From: Mucilaginibacter mallensis
Lineage (GTDB): Bacteria; Bacteroidota; Bacteroidia; Sphingobacteriales; Sphingobacteriaceae
DNA length: 64,000 nt
Reading direction: 5' to 3'
Assembly (NCBI RefSeq): GCF_900105165.1
Contig: NZ_LT629740.1
Location: forward strand, 124,001 to 188,000
The position numbers and the translations under genes were made by a program. The notes beneath the pieces were generated by a model that saw only the letters and a list, made by a program, of their open reading frames with translations, had not been told where the DNA came from and did no database searches. Shown piece by piece: positions 27,936 through 38,800 of this stretch; positions within the stretch are counted from its first letter, which is position 1, and every line of letters starts with the position of its first letter.

Positions 27936-28370
27936 ATGAAGAAGACTATTGTATTAAGTATTTGCCTGTTAACAATGCTGTTAGCATGCCATAAAAACAG
28001 GAGTGCGGTTAACCAGATAAAAGATGGCGATATGTCATTGGGAATAAGCCGGCTTAAAAACGGGGAGGGGAACTCCGGCACGCTGGATTTTGCTATACGC
28101 CTTATCTCGAATAAACAGCTACTAGCCGATAAAGATAAAAGTTTTAGGAACTCATTATGGTACAGCATGGATAGTTGTTTTTACCTGATGAAGGGACAGA
28201 GAAAGATCTATTCGGCAATAGTGCAGCCTATTGCCAATGGTGTGGCAGGTACATTCGAATACATGTTGTCCTTTAATGAAGAAGATTTAAAGGCAGGTAA
28301 CTGGAGTTTAATATATGATGACAGATATCTGAACCATAAGAAATATACCCTGAGCGTTCCTGAAGAATAA
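27936..28370 (+). CDS. Small lipoprotein of the Rhs locus
   Basis: A 144-residue protein with a lipoprotein signal (lipobox MLLAC, Cys at about residue 18). The remainder is a small beta-rich domain (LDFAIRLISNKQLLADKDKS and FEYMLSFNEEDLKAGNWSLI) that I do not recognise. Position between the tail-fibre-like gene (16-bp gap) and the 2227-aa Rhs-type gene (19-bp gap) suggests a shared transcript and a role at the envelope in folding, export or self-protection of the Rhs proteins. Confidence 0.75.
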   Translation: MKKTIVLSICLLTMLLACHKNRSAVNQIKDGDMSLGISRLKNGEGNSGTLDFAIRLISNKQLLADKDKSFRNSLWYSMDSCFYLMKGQRKIYSAIVQPIANGVAGTFEYMLSFNEEDLKAGNWSLIYDDRYLNHKKYTLSVPEE

Positions 28371-28389
28371 AATACCTGAACCAAACCAT

Positions 28390-31300
28390 ATGATAAACCT
28401 CTTTACCAAAAGAAAAAGAATAGCCCTGACGCTGCTAGTCGTTTGGACAGGCAATATATGCGCGCCGGCGATATCTTATGCGCTTACATCAGGCCCTGCG
28501 CAGCCTGAAGTACAGGGTTTCCAGGTAGCCAGCGTATCCGATATGGTCGATTTGTCATCGGGAGGTTTAAAATATAATATTCCGCTATTAGATATTGATG
28601 GTTATCCTGTTAATCTGAGCTATCAGTCGGGCTCCGGCATTGATGATGAAGCCAGTTGGGTTGGATTGGGGTGGAGCTGCACCCCAGGTGCGATTACCAG
28701 GCAGGTAAGGGGTTTGCCTGATGATTTTTCAGGTGATATGGTAGAAACGGATCATTACGTAAAACCAAAAATCACCATAGGCGGCCGCTTAACCGCAAAA
28801 ACCGAAGCTTTCGGTATTGCAAGATTACAAGGCACTTTCACTTTTGGGGTGTTTAATGATAATTATACCGGCCTGGGCGCGGAGTTAGGGGTGAATGCGG
28901 GTGTTTCTTTCTCTACATCTAATGACGGATTACTTACAGCCGGGCTTGGGATTGGCGTTTTATCAAATACCCAATCAGGTGTTGATGCTGATATATCGCC
29001 TTACGTATGTATGGCTATAAAAGAAAACACAGATAATAATGCTACTATAAATGCAGGTTTATCGGGTTCTTTTGGTTATAACACAAGGTCCGGGCTGAAA
29101 GCACTCACATTAGGTGCAAGTTTCGGGGCCGGAAATAATGTAAAAAATGATAACGGTGATATTATAAAAGCAGGCGAGGCAAGCTACAGCGTAGCCGGAT
29201 CAAGTATAAGTTATAATACCGAGCCGATCTCCCCATCTGTTCAAGTACCATACACTTCAAGTTACGGATCATATAGTTTTGATGTAGGGCTTGCCGGTGA
29301 AGGTATCTTTGGTTCAATCGGAGGTACAGGCTATAAAAATGTACGGCAAGTACAAACTATCGCTAACGCTAAACCGGCGTTCGGTTTCTTGTATGCCGAA
29401 AGAGGGAAAGATAACCCGGATGCGATAATGGATTTCATCCGTGAGAATGATAACCCGGTTATTCCTACGCTTCCTGATCTTGCTATTCCTATCCATACTC
29501 CGGATATCTGGTCGTATACAAGCCAGTCGGGCGGAGGGCAATTCAGGTTATACAGGGGAGGTTCCGGGGCATTTTTTGATAACCAGACTGTCGATGGTTC
29601 AACCACAAGTACGCTGGGTGGTGATTTAGGTGTCGGCGCATGGGTTCACGGTGGGATTACCCTTTATAACCAAACCGCCAAAACCGCCACCCACAAATGG
29701 ACCAGTAATAATAACTACCTGGCCTACGGAGATTTTCAGAAGCCAAACTATAGCAATCCCAGCGCCGAGCATGTCTATTTCCGGCAGGTGGGCGAAAAAA
29801 ACGTGGAAGACCAGGATATGGACAGTCAGCTTCATGGTACGCAGGCGCTCGCCGTCTCCACCAGCGGCATAACTGCCAATTCCGCTTTTCGCAATGCAAG
29901 TGGTCTGAATAGTTCAGTACCTATCGATTCGGCAATTGCCAAAACTTCGAGGAGACCTAACCGGACAGTAATATCCTATTTAACTGCTGCTGAAGCACAG
30001 CAGGCAGGCCTTTATAAAAGTATACCTGAATATAGCTTTAAAGATTCCTCCAGTATCGCAACGTTAACAGCAAACCAAATCTATACTCCGTTACCAAGGG
30101 TTGACGCCACGGGCAACGATACTACCTATATTCACAAACCACATCATATTTCCGAAATTACGGTAACGGATGATGGCGGCAAGCGGATGGTGTATGGCAT
30201 ACCGGTTTATAACATTTACCAGGATGAATACTCATTTGCCATAGATCGCACAAGCCGTGATACAAATAACCTGGCATGTACCCCAACGGGTATCAGCAAC
30301 CCTAAGGGCGATCCTTATGGGGTTGACAATTACTATCACAAAGAACACAAACCATCATATGCTACCAGTTATTTGTTGTCTGCTATCCTGTCATCTGATT
30401 ATGTGGATAAGACCGGTAACGGTATTACTGATGATGACCTGGGCACGGCCATTAAATTCAATTATTCAAAGTTAGCCCATTATTATAAATGGCGAACACC
30501 CTACAATAAAGCCACGCCTAATCGTGGTTTGCTGGCTGATCCTGATGATGATAAAGGCAGCATTGTTTATGGCAAAAAGGAGGTTTGGTACGTACAATCA
30601 ATCGAATCAAAAACAAAGATCGCTTATTTTATAACCGGCGACCGCCGGGACGCGCTGGGTGTAAGCAGCTGGCAAAATGGCGGTAGCGACCCATCGAATA
30701 CGCAAAAATACCTAAAGGAGATCCGCTTGTATTCCAAGGCAGATATGACACGGCCAATTAAGGTGGTGAAGTTCCAATATACTTATGAATTGTGCACCGG
30801 CATCCCCAATTCATTGGATTATGGATCGGGAAACCACTTGCTGGGCGGTAAACTTACTTTATCAAAAGTGTGGTTTGAGTACGGAAATTCGGACAAAGGC
30901 AAATACCACCCTTATGTTTTTCAATACAATAAAACCAACCTTAAATATAACGGGGCCAATACGCCAAAATACGCCTATAATAGTACCGACAGGTGGGGAA
31001 TATATAAACCGGCAACCGAAAACGCCAACCATCTGGCAAACGAGCAATACCCGTATACCAACCAGGATACCTCTTATACCAATCAAAATAGTGCTTTATG
31101 GCAGCTGAGCCAGATCGCATTACCTACAGGTGGAGTGATCAATGTCTCCTATGAATCGGGGGATTATGCTTATGTGCAAAATCAAAAGGCGATGGTGATG
31201 AGTAAAATAGTATCCCTGATCATTGATACCACCTCAAGTATGCGTGATACCACACGCTTGTTAAATGCGATCAAAGGGATACGGGTTAATATCGGTACGG

Positions 31301-34300
31301 CTAATCTGCCACCTGCAGGTGTTGATCAAACAACCTGGTTTAAAAATAATTTTCTTAACGGATCCAATTATTTGTATACCAAGATGTGTGACAGTATGGG
31401 AACGAATAATTATAGGAGTCCCGATCCTCGATTATCCTATGATTTTGTGCCGACGTATTGTCTTATTCAATCGGTGCATATAAATAGTGCAGGAATGGCG
31501 AATATTATGTTAACGCCCATTACGGCAGGAGGTGTAACAGCCAATCCTATGATTATCTCCGCCTGGCAGCGCATGAAAAATGAGTATCCGCGATACGCCT
31601 ATCCGGGTTTTGAAAATAGGGTACAAACCAATAATAACAGTGTGCTGGCTGCGGTGTCCGCCGTAATAAACGCGGCAAAAAATTTGACCGAGCTCGAAAA
31701 AAGTTTCTACCAGAAAGCAAACAGCCGGGGCTATTGCAGTAAAGTTTTGCTGGGCAATAGCTTTGTAAAACTGGCTATAAATACCGGTGCTAAAATTGGA
31801 GGCCCTGTACGTGTAAAAAAGATCCAGATCAGCGACACATGGAACGCGACAGGTGGCCCTAATACAGCGTCGAGTTACGGGCAGTCGTATACTTATACCA
31901 CAACAGAAAATGGTAAAACAATCAGTAGTGGTGTGGCTACGTATGAACCGGCTATAGGTAACGATGAAAACGCTTTAAAGCAGCCAGTGCCCTACATCGA
32001 AAACATTAAAGGGGCTATCAATAATTATTTTGACCTGGAGATGCCTTTTTGCGAATCCTTATACCCGGCGCCAACGGTAACATATAGTAAGGTGACCGTT
32101 GCCGACCTCGATAAAACAGGCACATCGCCGCCGCAGACCGGTACTATTGTTAATGAGTTTTATACCAGTAAGGATTTTCCGGTGAAGGTGACAGCTTTGC
32201 CTGTTGTTCCCTATGAACCAAGGCCCAATGCGCAATATTCATTAACCCAAACCAATAGCGATGATGAGCTTTGCATGTCGCAGGGCTATAGTATTGAGCT
32301 GAATGACATGAATGGGAAGACTAAAGCGACCACGGTTTATGACCAGTCGGGCGCGGTGATATCTTCAACAGCCTATTATTACAATGCAACGAATAACGGT
32401 AATGGAATGTCGCTGAACAATAATGTACAGGTAGTTAACCCATCCACCTTACAGGTTAGCAGCCAGGTATTGGGGCGCGACGTTGACTTTTTTACCGATT
32501 TCAGGGAACAGCAAACAAGTAATACCGGAACAGCAGTAAATGTCGGCTTTGATATTTTTCCGATACCACCATTTCTCCCGTTTTTCGGCTTGCCACATTT
32601 TCCGATACATGAGAATAATGATCGTAAATTATTCCGCTCAGCATGCGCTGTTAAGGTGATCCAGAATTACGGGATACTGAGTAAGGTGGTAAAAACCGAA
32701 AACGGTTCATCCATTACCACCGACAACCTCGCCTATGATGCGCTGACCGGTGAAGCGGTAGTCACCCGCACCAAAAATGAATTTAACCGGCCCATCTATT
32801 CCACCAACATACCGGCTTATTGGATCTATAATGGCATGGGGGCAGCCTATCAAAACCTGGGGGTGTCATTCAGCCAGTTTACCACCAATGCCAACGGCGA
32901 GATCAATCCGATATATGCGAGCTATCTGCATGGCGGAGATGAAATAGTGGATACCCAGTCCGGCATTCATTACTGGGTGATCTATAACCAGGCGGCATCC
33001 GGCAGCGGCAATACCAAAAAGCTGATCGATATCAACGGGAATATCAATGCCAGCTATAACCCTCCGGCACTGGTTAAGATTGTAAGGTCGGGCTTCCGCA
33101 ATATGCTTACTGCCGGTGCAACCACCCTGGTAAGCCTGAACAGCCCGATAACAGCGGCTAATTACCTGCAGTTGAATACTTCCGGAAATCTTACGGCTAT
33201 GAAGGTAATTAATGCTTCGGCGACGACTTATGATGAGAGTTGGGCAGGGGCGAATAATCAATGTGTTGATAATAAAATAGATCCAACATTAAATTTGATA
33301 GAAAATACAACAAGAGATTTCTCGCTTTCAGCTACGATGCCTTTATATGGCGGCATGACAATAACTGATTTTAATAATCCTTCTGTTGATACGGTCATAT
33401 ATTCTGCTTATTGGGGAGGAAATACAAGTACGAATATGGGAAGGCGAAAAGTTATTGGCTTTTGGCCACACGAAGCAATTACAAATCCTTCTGATACATC
33501 GTATTCTGGTTATGATGTCGTAGTGAATTTCCCTGAAACTAAGGTGTATTATTTCGCATTCGCATTCAACCCTATTTCGCAATATGTATATGATTGTCAG
33601 GATGGTGATGATGGTGAATCCTATCAACTAGATGGTGATTTTCTTGATGTGCAGGGAAAGTTGATTAATGCTGGAAAACATATAATTCATGTTACCTTTA
33701 AATTGAAAGATCCAAATGTTCCACTTGCCAATCGTTGTTCAGGGTTGGAAATATATAATAATACATTTAATGATTTGATTCATGCCGATTCTGTTGGAAC
33801 AGGCTTGAATATTTTATTCTCAACAAAAAACTATGTGGGAAATAATAATGTACTAAATTTCTTTGATACAATGTTAACTGATAGTGACCAGGTAGATGGG
33901 CATCAATCTTATCACTATACCAGACCAGATGGAAACCCGCCGTTTTATAACTTTAATTACTGTGTTGCACCTCAGCCTCTTATTCTCAACCCCTACATCG
34001 CCGGCTACCTCGGCAATTGGCGGCCTTATCAAACCAAAGTCTTCCAGCAAAGCCGTAATTATATTTTCTCCAGCAACCGCACCCTCGCGAGTGTGGATGT
34101 GAAGAACGCGGGCTATATCAATAATTTTTATCCATACTGGTATTCCAATGCCGGTACCTGGACCGTTAACCCTAATGGTACACGCTGGGTAACCGCCAAT
34201 ACAGTAACGCTGTATGATAAATATGGACAGCAACTGGAAAACAAGGATGCCTTAGGGCGTTTCAGCGCAGCTAATTTTGATTTTAATGGCGAGCTGCCCT

Positions 34301-35073
34301 CCGCGGTGGCCTCCAATGCCATGAACCGGGAGATCTACGCGGCCAGCCTGGAAGACAGCTACTTTACCTTCGGCGATTCCAGCAACTCGGATACCTGCAA
34401 CATTAGAGAGTTTATCCAGCCATCTACTAAACGCACCATTAAACAACTGGCGGTAAATACCGTGGCGCATAGCGGCAATTACAGCGCGCTGTTGCCTTCG
34501 GATGGTGTTACACTGTCCACCATTATAGATACCGTCCACCAGAAAACGGTGCCTTACCTGGCTTTGGATAGTAAGAAACAATACATCACCCAAACTACAA
34601 CGGGGCTGTACCCTAATGGGTTTGAGCCTTATCCCGGCAAGCAATACCTGTTTGATGCATGGGTAAGTGATGCTTATCCCAATACCCAATCTATCAATAT
34701 TAATCTTAGTATCAACGGCACCAATGTGCCTTTAAAATGTAAAGCTGTGGTAGAAGGATGGAAACTGGTTGAAGGTATTATTGACCTGTCGACACTCGGT
34801 TCAGCTACGGCATTAAATATATCCATTGTGCCGGTTACAGGTACGGTTTATATCGATGATATCCGCATGCATCCTTTTGATGCGCAAATGAAAAGTTATG
34901 CCTATGACGACAAAACCATGCGCCTGATGGCAGAATTGGATGAGAACGGTTTTGCTACTTTTTATGAATATGATGATGAGGGCTTGTTGATAAGGGTTAA
35001 AAAGGAAACCGAAAAAGGGATCATGACGCTGAAGGAAAGCAGGTCGACCTACAGGCGTAATTTAAATCCATAG
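28390..35073 (+). CDS. Giant Rhs/YD-type secreted protein without toxin tail
   Basis: A 2227-residue protein with an N-terminal hydrophobic signal (about residues 8-31). It starts with the stretch EVQGFQVASVSDMVDLSSGG and NLSYQSGSGIDDEASWVGLG that opens many Bacteroidota Rhs/SpvB-like proteins. It ends in YD-repeat-like text (MKSYAYDDKTMRLMAELDEN, FYEYDDEGLLIRVKKE) with a short conserved-looking end and no variable tail. A Tyr/Asn-rich beta architecture suggests a shell or partner for the 2868-aa toxin protein rather than a toxin itself. Residues of about 1614-1860 (33230-33970) are encoded by noticeably AT-richer DNA than both flanks, as if a domain had been swapped in. Five-gene cluster with short gaps (2 bp to the next gene). 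Confidence 0.75.
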   Translation: MINLFTKRKRIALTLLVVWTGNICAPAISYALTSGPAQPEVQGFQVASVSDMVDLSSGGLKYNIPLLDIDGYPVNLSYQSGSGIDDEASWVGLGWSCTPGAITRQVRGLPDDFSGDMVETDHYVKPKITIGGRLTAKTEAFGIARLQGTFTFGVFNDNYTGLGAELGVNAGVSFSTSNDGLLTAGLGIGVLSNTQSGVDADISPYVCMAIKENTDNNATINAGLSGSFGYNTRSGLKALTLGASFGAGNNVKNDNGDIIKAGEASYSVAGSSISYNTEPISPSVQVPYTSSYGSYSFDVGLAGEGIFGSIGGTGYKNVRQVQTIANAKPAFGFLYAERGKDNPDAIMDFIRENDNPVIPTLPDLAIPIHTPDIWSYTSQSGGGQFRLYRGGSGAFFDNQTVDGSTTSTLGGDLGVGAWVHGGITLYNQTAKTATHKWTSNNNYLAYGDFQKPNYSNPSAEHVYFRQVGEKNVEDQDMDSQLHGTQALAVSTSGITANSAFRNASGLNSSVPIDSAIAKTSRRPNRTVISYLTAAEAQQAGLYKSIPEYSFKDSSSIATLTANQIYTPLPRVDATGNDTTYIHKPHHISEITVTDDGGKRMVYGIPVYNIYQDEYSFAIDRTSRDTNNLACTPTGISNPKGDPYGVDNYYHKEHKPSYATSYLLSAILSSDYVDKTGNGITDDDLGTAIKFNYSKLAHYYKWRTPYNKATPNRGLLADPDDDKGSIVYGKKEVWYVQSIESKTKIAYFITGDRRDALGVSSWQNGGSDPSNTQKYLKEIRLYSKADMTRPIKVVKFQYTYELCTGIPNSLDYGSGNHLLGGKLTLSKVWFEYGNSDKGKYHPYVFQYNKTNLKYNGANTPKYAYNSTDRWGIYKPATENANHLANEQYPYTNQDTSYTNQNSALWQLSQIALPTGGVINVSYESGDYAYVQNQKAMVMSKIVSLIIDTTSSMRDTTRLLNAIKGIRVNIGTANLPPAGVDQTTWFKNNFLNGSNYLYTKMCDSMGTNNYRSPDPRLSYDFVPTYCLIQSVHINSAGMANIMLTPITAGGVTANPMIISAWQRMKNEYPRYAYPGFENRVQTNNNSVLAAVSAVINAAKNLTELEKSFYQKANSRGYCSKVLLGNSFVKLAINTGAKIGGPVRVKKIQISDTWNATGGPNTASSYGQSYTYTTTENGKTISSGVATYEPAIGNDENALKQPVPYIENIKGAINNYFDLEMPFCESLYPAPTVTYSKVTVADLDKTGTSPPQTGTIVNEFYTSKDFPVKVTALPVVPYEPRPNAQYSLTQTNSDDELCMSQGYSIELNDMNGKTKATTVYDQSGAVISSTAYYYNATNNGNGMSLNNNVQVVNPSTLQVSSQVLGRDVDFFTDFREQQTSNTGTAVNVGFDIFPIPPFLPFFGLPHFPIHENNDRKLFRSACAVKVIQNYGILSKVVKTENGSSITTDNLAYDALTGEAVVTRTKNEFNRPIYSTNIPAYWIYNGMGAAYQNLGVSFSQFTTNANGEINPIYASYLHGGDEIVDTQSGIHYWVIYNQAASGSGNTKKLIDINGNINASYNPPALVKIVRSGFRNMLTAGATTLVSLNSPITAANYLQLNTSGNLTAMKVINASATTYDESWAGANNQCVDNKIDPTLNLIENTTRDFSLSATMPLYGGMTITDFNNPSVDTVIYSAYWGGNTSTNMGRRKVIGFWPHEAITNPSDTSYSGYDVVVNFPETKVYYFAFAFNPISQYVYDCQDGDDGESYQLDGDFLDVQGKLINAGKHIIHVTFKLKDPNVPLANRCSGLEIYNNTFNDLIHADSVGTGLNILFSTKNYVGNNNVLNFFDTMLTDSDQVDGHQSYHYTRPDGNPPFYNFNYCVAPQPLILNPYIAGYLGNWRPYQTKVFQQSRNYIFSSNRTLASVDVKNAGYINNFYPYWYSNAGTWTVNPNGTRWVTANTVTLYDKYGQQLENKDALGRFSAANFDFNGELPSAVASNAMNREIYAASLEDSYFTFGDSSNSDTCNIREFIQPSTKRTIKQLAVNTVAHSGNYSALLPSDGVTLSTIIDTVHQKTVPYLALDSKKQYITQTTTGLYPNGFEPYPGKQYLFDAWVSDAYPNTQSININLSINGTNVPLKCKAVVEGWKLVEGIIDLSTLGSATALNISIVPVTGTVYIDDIRMHPFDAQMKSYAYDDKTMRLMAELDENGFATFYEYDDEGLLIRVKKETEKGIMTLKESRSTYRRNLNP

Positions 35074-35075
35074 CG

Positions 35076-35813
35076 ATGAAAATGAAAAGATTAAAGATCA
35101 TAAGCACTTTATTTATCCTGTTGCCGGTGTTAATGGCTTCATCCAGTTATGGAAAAACAACTGATACGGTGCCTGACAAAGCAGTGTTGGAGAAGTTTGA
35201 ACAGGTGTGTAAAAAAATGAATGATGTTAAAGGCAATTACACGCTCGGTGGTGTCATCAATATTATTGACAGGGCCAATCCGGCCGATGCGATGGATCAT
35301 GTTAATTTCCTGTTCTGCAAGCAAGCAGATGAATTTTATTACCGCCTGGGGAAAACTATCACCCTGAATGAACAGGGTGTGTATTTGTATATCGATAACC
35401 AGTCGAGGCGGGTGATGGTTTCACCGCAAAAAAAGGTAGAGTATGATGCCGGTATAAAACAGTTTGCGTATATGGGGGCGAACATACAATCGGAGCATTA
35501 CAAAATGACCAGTAAGATTAATGGTGACGAACAAACCATATCCCTGGTGAATGAACGCCATATCAGCTGTAAGCAATATACCATAACCTTCGACAGGCAG
35601 AGCCTGAAGGTAAAATACCTCTATATGCGGCTCACAAATTTGAACGACCCCTTGAATAAAGCGAATGAAAAGATAGTAACCGTAAGTATCAGCAAATGGG
35701 ATAATACGGCTGCTATCAGCCAGTATCTATCCAAAGACAAGGTGATAAAAAATGTAAAGGGCGGATGGAGAACGGTGAATGAATATAGGAGTTACGAGCT
35801 AATAAAAATGTAA
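35076..35813 (+). CDS. Secreted protein of the Rhs locus, unknown function
   Basis: A 245-residue protein with signal peptide (about 1-26, SSYGKT). The rest is a soluble beta-rich domain (GNYTLGGVINIIDRANPADA, GVYLYIDNQSRRVMVSPQKK, KQYTITFDRQSLKVKYLYMR) whose repeated antiparallel strands recall LolA/LppX-like half-barrels; that similarity is a guess from pattern. It lies between two giant Rhs genes (gaps 2 bp and 18 bp), so a chaperone or export helper role is plausible. Confidence 0.7.
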   Translation: MKMKRLKIISTLFILLPVLMASSSYGKTTDTVPDKAVLEKFEQVCKKMNDVKGNYTLGGVINIIDRANPADAMDHVNFLFCKQADEFYYRLGKTITLNEQGVYLYIDNQSRRVMVSPQKKVEYDAGIKQFAYMGANIQSEHYKMTSKINGDEQTISLVNERHISCKQYTITFDRQSLKVKYLYMRLTNLNDPLNKANEKIVTVSISKWDNTAAISQYLSKDKVIKNVKGGWRTVNEYRSYELIKM

Positions 35814-35831
35814 TATTTAATAATTGCCGGC

Positions 35832-38800
35832 ATGCGTAAAATTGTACAGCTTTTTATTTTGATCGGAACAGCCTTCCTGCTGTTTCCGGGCAACTGTTTT
35901 GCCGGTATAGAAAATAACCAGAATGCAATAACAGGACCTTTTGCTACTGGCGTAACGTGTTCTGCCCAGGATAGTAAATTTACCGACCCCTTATGGAGTA
36001 GCTATTATACCAAATCCATTCAAAGTACGGTATCACTAAAAGTATTGGATAATGTACTGATCAGCACGGCATTTACCTATACCGCTAATTTGCAGATCCA
36101 GTATTACACTGCACCCGGTAGCGCTGTTACAACGGTTAATACATCACTTACCGTAAATTATGTACCGGGGCAGGGCGCCAAATATAAAGGGCTGGATATT
36201 TATAATGTGCCGCTTGGCTATAAAATTACGGCTACAGTTTTAAGTTCATCAACCACAGGTACGGCTCCGGCATCATCGGTACAACTAACCGCCGCTATTG
36301 TGATAGACCGCAGTTATCCGTTCTCGGCTGCTACTGGTATTGGCGCGGTGTATAATATAGCCAACAATACCAAACAATTACAGGTGAGCTGGGCCACGAT
36401 ACCATCGGCTGATGAATATGATGTAGAGTGGACAACGATCAATAATGGGAATAGCAATTTTGCTGAGATCTCGGCCAACCGCACAATTCCATCTACGCCT
36501 GATAATCCAGCTTTAAGTACCGCCCTTGCGCAGGCTTTCAGAAATAATGCCAGCCGTACCACTACTTCGGGCAATAACGTGGGTATCTCCATGATCTCAA
36601 CAGATAGCCTGCTGCTGGTACGCATACGGCAGGTGCAGTATGATAAAACAACCGGAGTAAGGGTGGCAGGCAACTGGGACTACAAGAATGGTAGTGGGTA
36701 CGCCATATGGCTGCTCAACTGGGATGAACAAAATCAGAACTGGCAATATTCAGCAGCATTTGCTGAAGACGGCAAGAAAAAGGAAGTGATCAGTTATTTT
36801 GATGGTACGCTGCGCGGCAGACAAACGGTGACATTGAACAATACGGATAATGTTGCCATAGCTCAGGAGAATATATACGATAATTTTGGGCGGCCAACAG
36901 CCAGCATCTTGCCCGCGCCTTATAAAGAACCCAGCCTCGTGCCTTATTTGCATTATATCCCCAATTTTAATGAGAACGCGTTAGATAGCCCTTATACTTT
37001 CGTAAATGTCAGAGGTGTTGTTCCAGCTGCCTGTGAGTTAAATCCTGACCCATTGAATACAGCAGCAGGTGCTTCACAGTATTACTCTGCTTCAAATGAT
37101 TTCAAAACCCTGAACATCGGTAATAATTATATACCCGATGCAGCGGGTTACCCTTTATCAGTTACGCAATATACCAATGATAATACGGGTCGGATCCGCT
37201 CGCAGGGCGGGGTAGGATTGGCTTTTCAGCCGGGTAAATCCGGCTCGCCGGCGCTGAGCAAAACCACCAAATACTATTATGGCAAACCGGAGCAATGGGA
37301 GCTTGACCAGTTATTTGCCAACGATGCGGGTTACGCGGAGCATTACCTGAAAAATATGGTGATTGACCCTAATGGGCAGATCAGTATTTCTTACCTGAAT
37401 GCCAGCGGTAAAACTATCGCCACGGCACTAACGGGCAAGGTACCATCTATGTTGGATACGCTGCCATCGTATCATTCGGTTTCCAGCACCACCATACCGC
37501 AAAATATCCACATACTAAAGCCTGAACAGTTTATATACGATGCTTCTGCGCTCACGCTTACCGCCAATACTACTTATTTAGCTTCCGTAACTGGAGTAGA
37601 TACCCTGAAGTTTAATATCCAGAAACTGGTTGATAAATATCCCGGTACGTTTCAGATCTGCAGTAATTGTTACTATAAAATGACAGCAGTGGTGAGCGAT
37701 GATTGCGGCGATATAGCAGCCAGTATCACTACTCCGGTAAAGATAGGTGATACAGTAAGCACCTGTGCCGATACCGCTCTTTATAACGGGTTATTAGTAG
37801 TACCGGTTAATCAGATCGGGGAGTACAACGTGAGGCTGCAATTCGCGTTCGACCCAACAGTGATACAGAGCTATACCGACACTTTTATACAACAGGGCCT
37901 CAGCCATGGCTACATACAGCAGCAATTTGATTACATCAAACAGCGTTACCTGGATAGTCTGAATGTAAGTGGTTGTTACAGCGATTGCCATACCTGTACC
38001 ACTTTGTTGGCTGATTCTGCAGGCTTTGTACAGGCACTCCAAACTACCTGTACCGGGCTCGGGCTGGATTCTTTAAGTGTGGCCGGCTCTTCTTTTCATG
38101 CATGGGCAGGCGGCCTGTTCCATACCCTAAAGTTGAATTGTAATGCACTACAGGCTACCTGCAGTTATTCACCATGCACCTCTGAACAGGATGAAATGGA
38201 GGGTGATGTGTCGCCGGGTGGTCAGTATGCTTTGTTTGATTCTACCGGCAGGGTACTTGAACCCGGCGCAAATGTATTAGCCGATACCATACCGGGAGTG
38301 GGTAAGCCTAACTGGCGGGTAGTATTTCCTGTGCTGGCAGCAACAGATTCGGTATACATCAGCAACGAGAGAGTCAGGCCTGATGGCACCGTCACTTCGC
38401 CGAATGATGGTAGCTTTAATCTGCAGCAACTGATCACTTACTGGCAGCCGGCATGGGCGGTTAAGTTCTTGAGTTATCACCCGGAATATTGTAAACTGCA
38501 GTTTTGTAGTAGCTCTTCGCAATACCAAAGCTGGGACCTGCGGGTGCAGGAGGATTTTACCAAAGCATCGCAGGTACCGCTGATCCCGGTGGCCAGCGGG
38601 CCTCCATTAAACTATAACTATACCAACTCATCCGACTGGTTATTACCTGCCGACCCGTTCTTTAAGTCGGGGGGCATGGGGGCGGCTTATTATTCGCAGA
38701 TGCAAAGCGATCTGCTTCATTATTCCAGCAATGTGCTGAACATCACCCAGGAGCCGATCAAGGGGCTGATGGCTTATGATGATTACATGCTTTATTGCGT

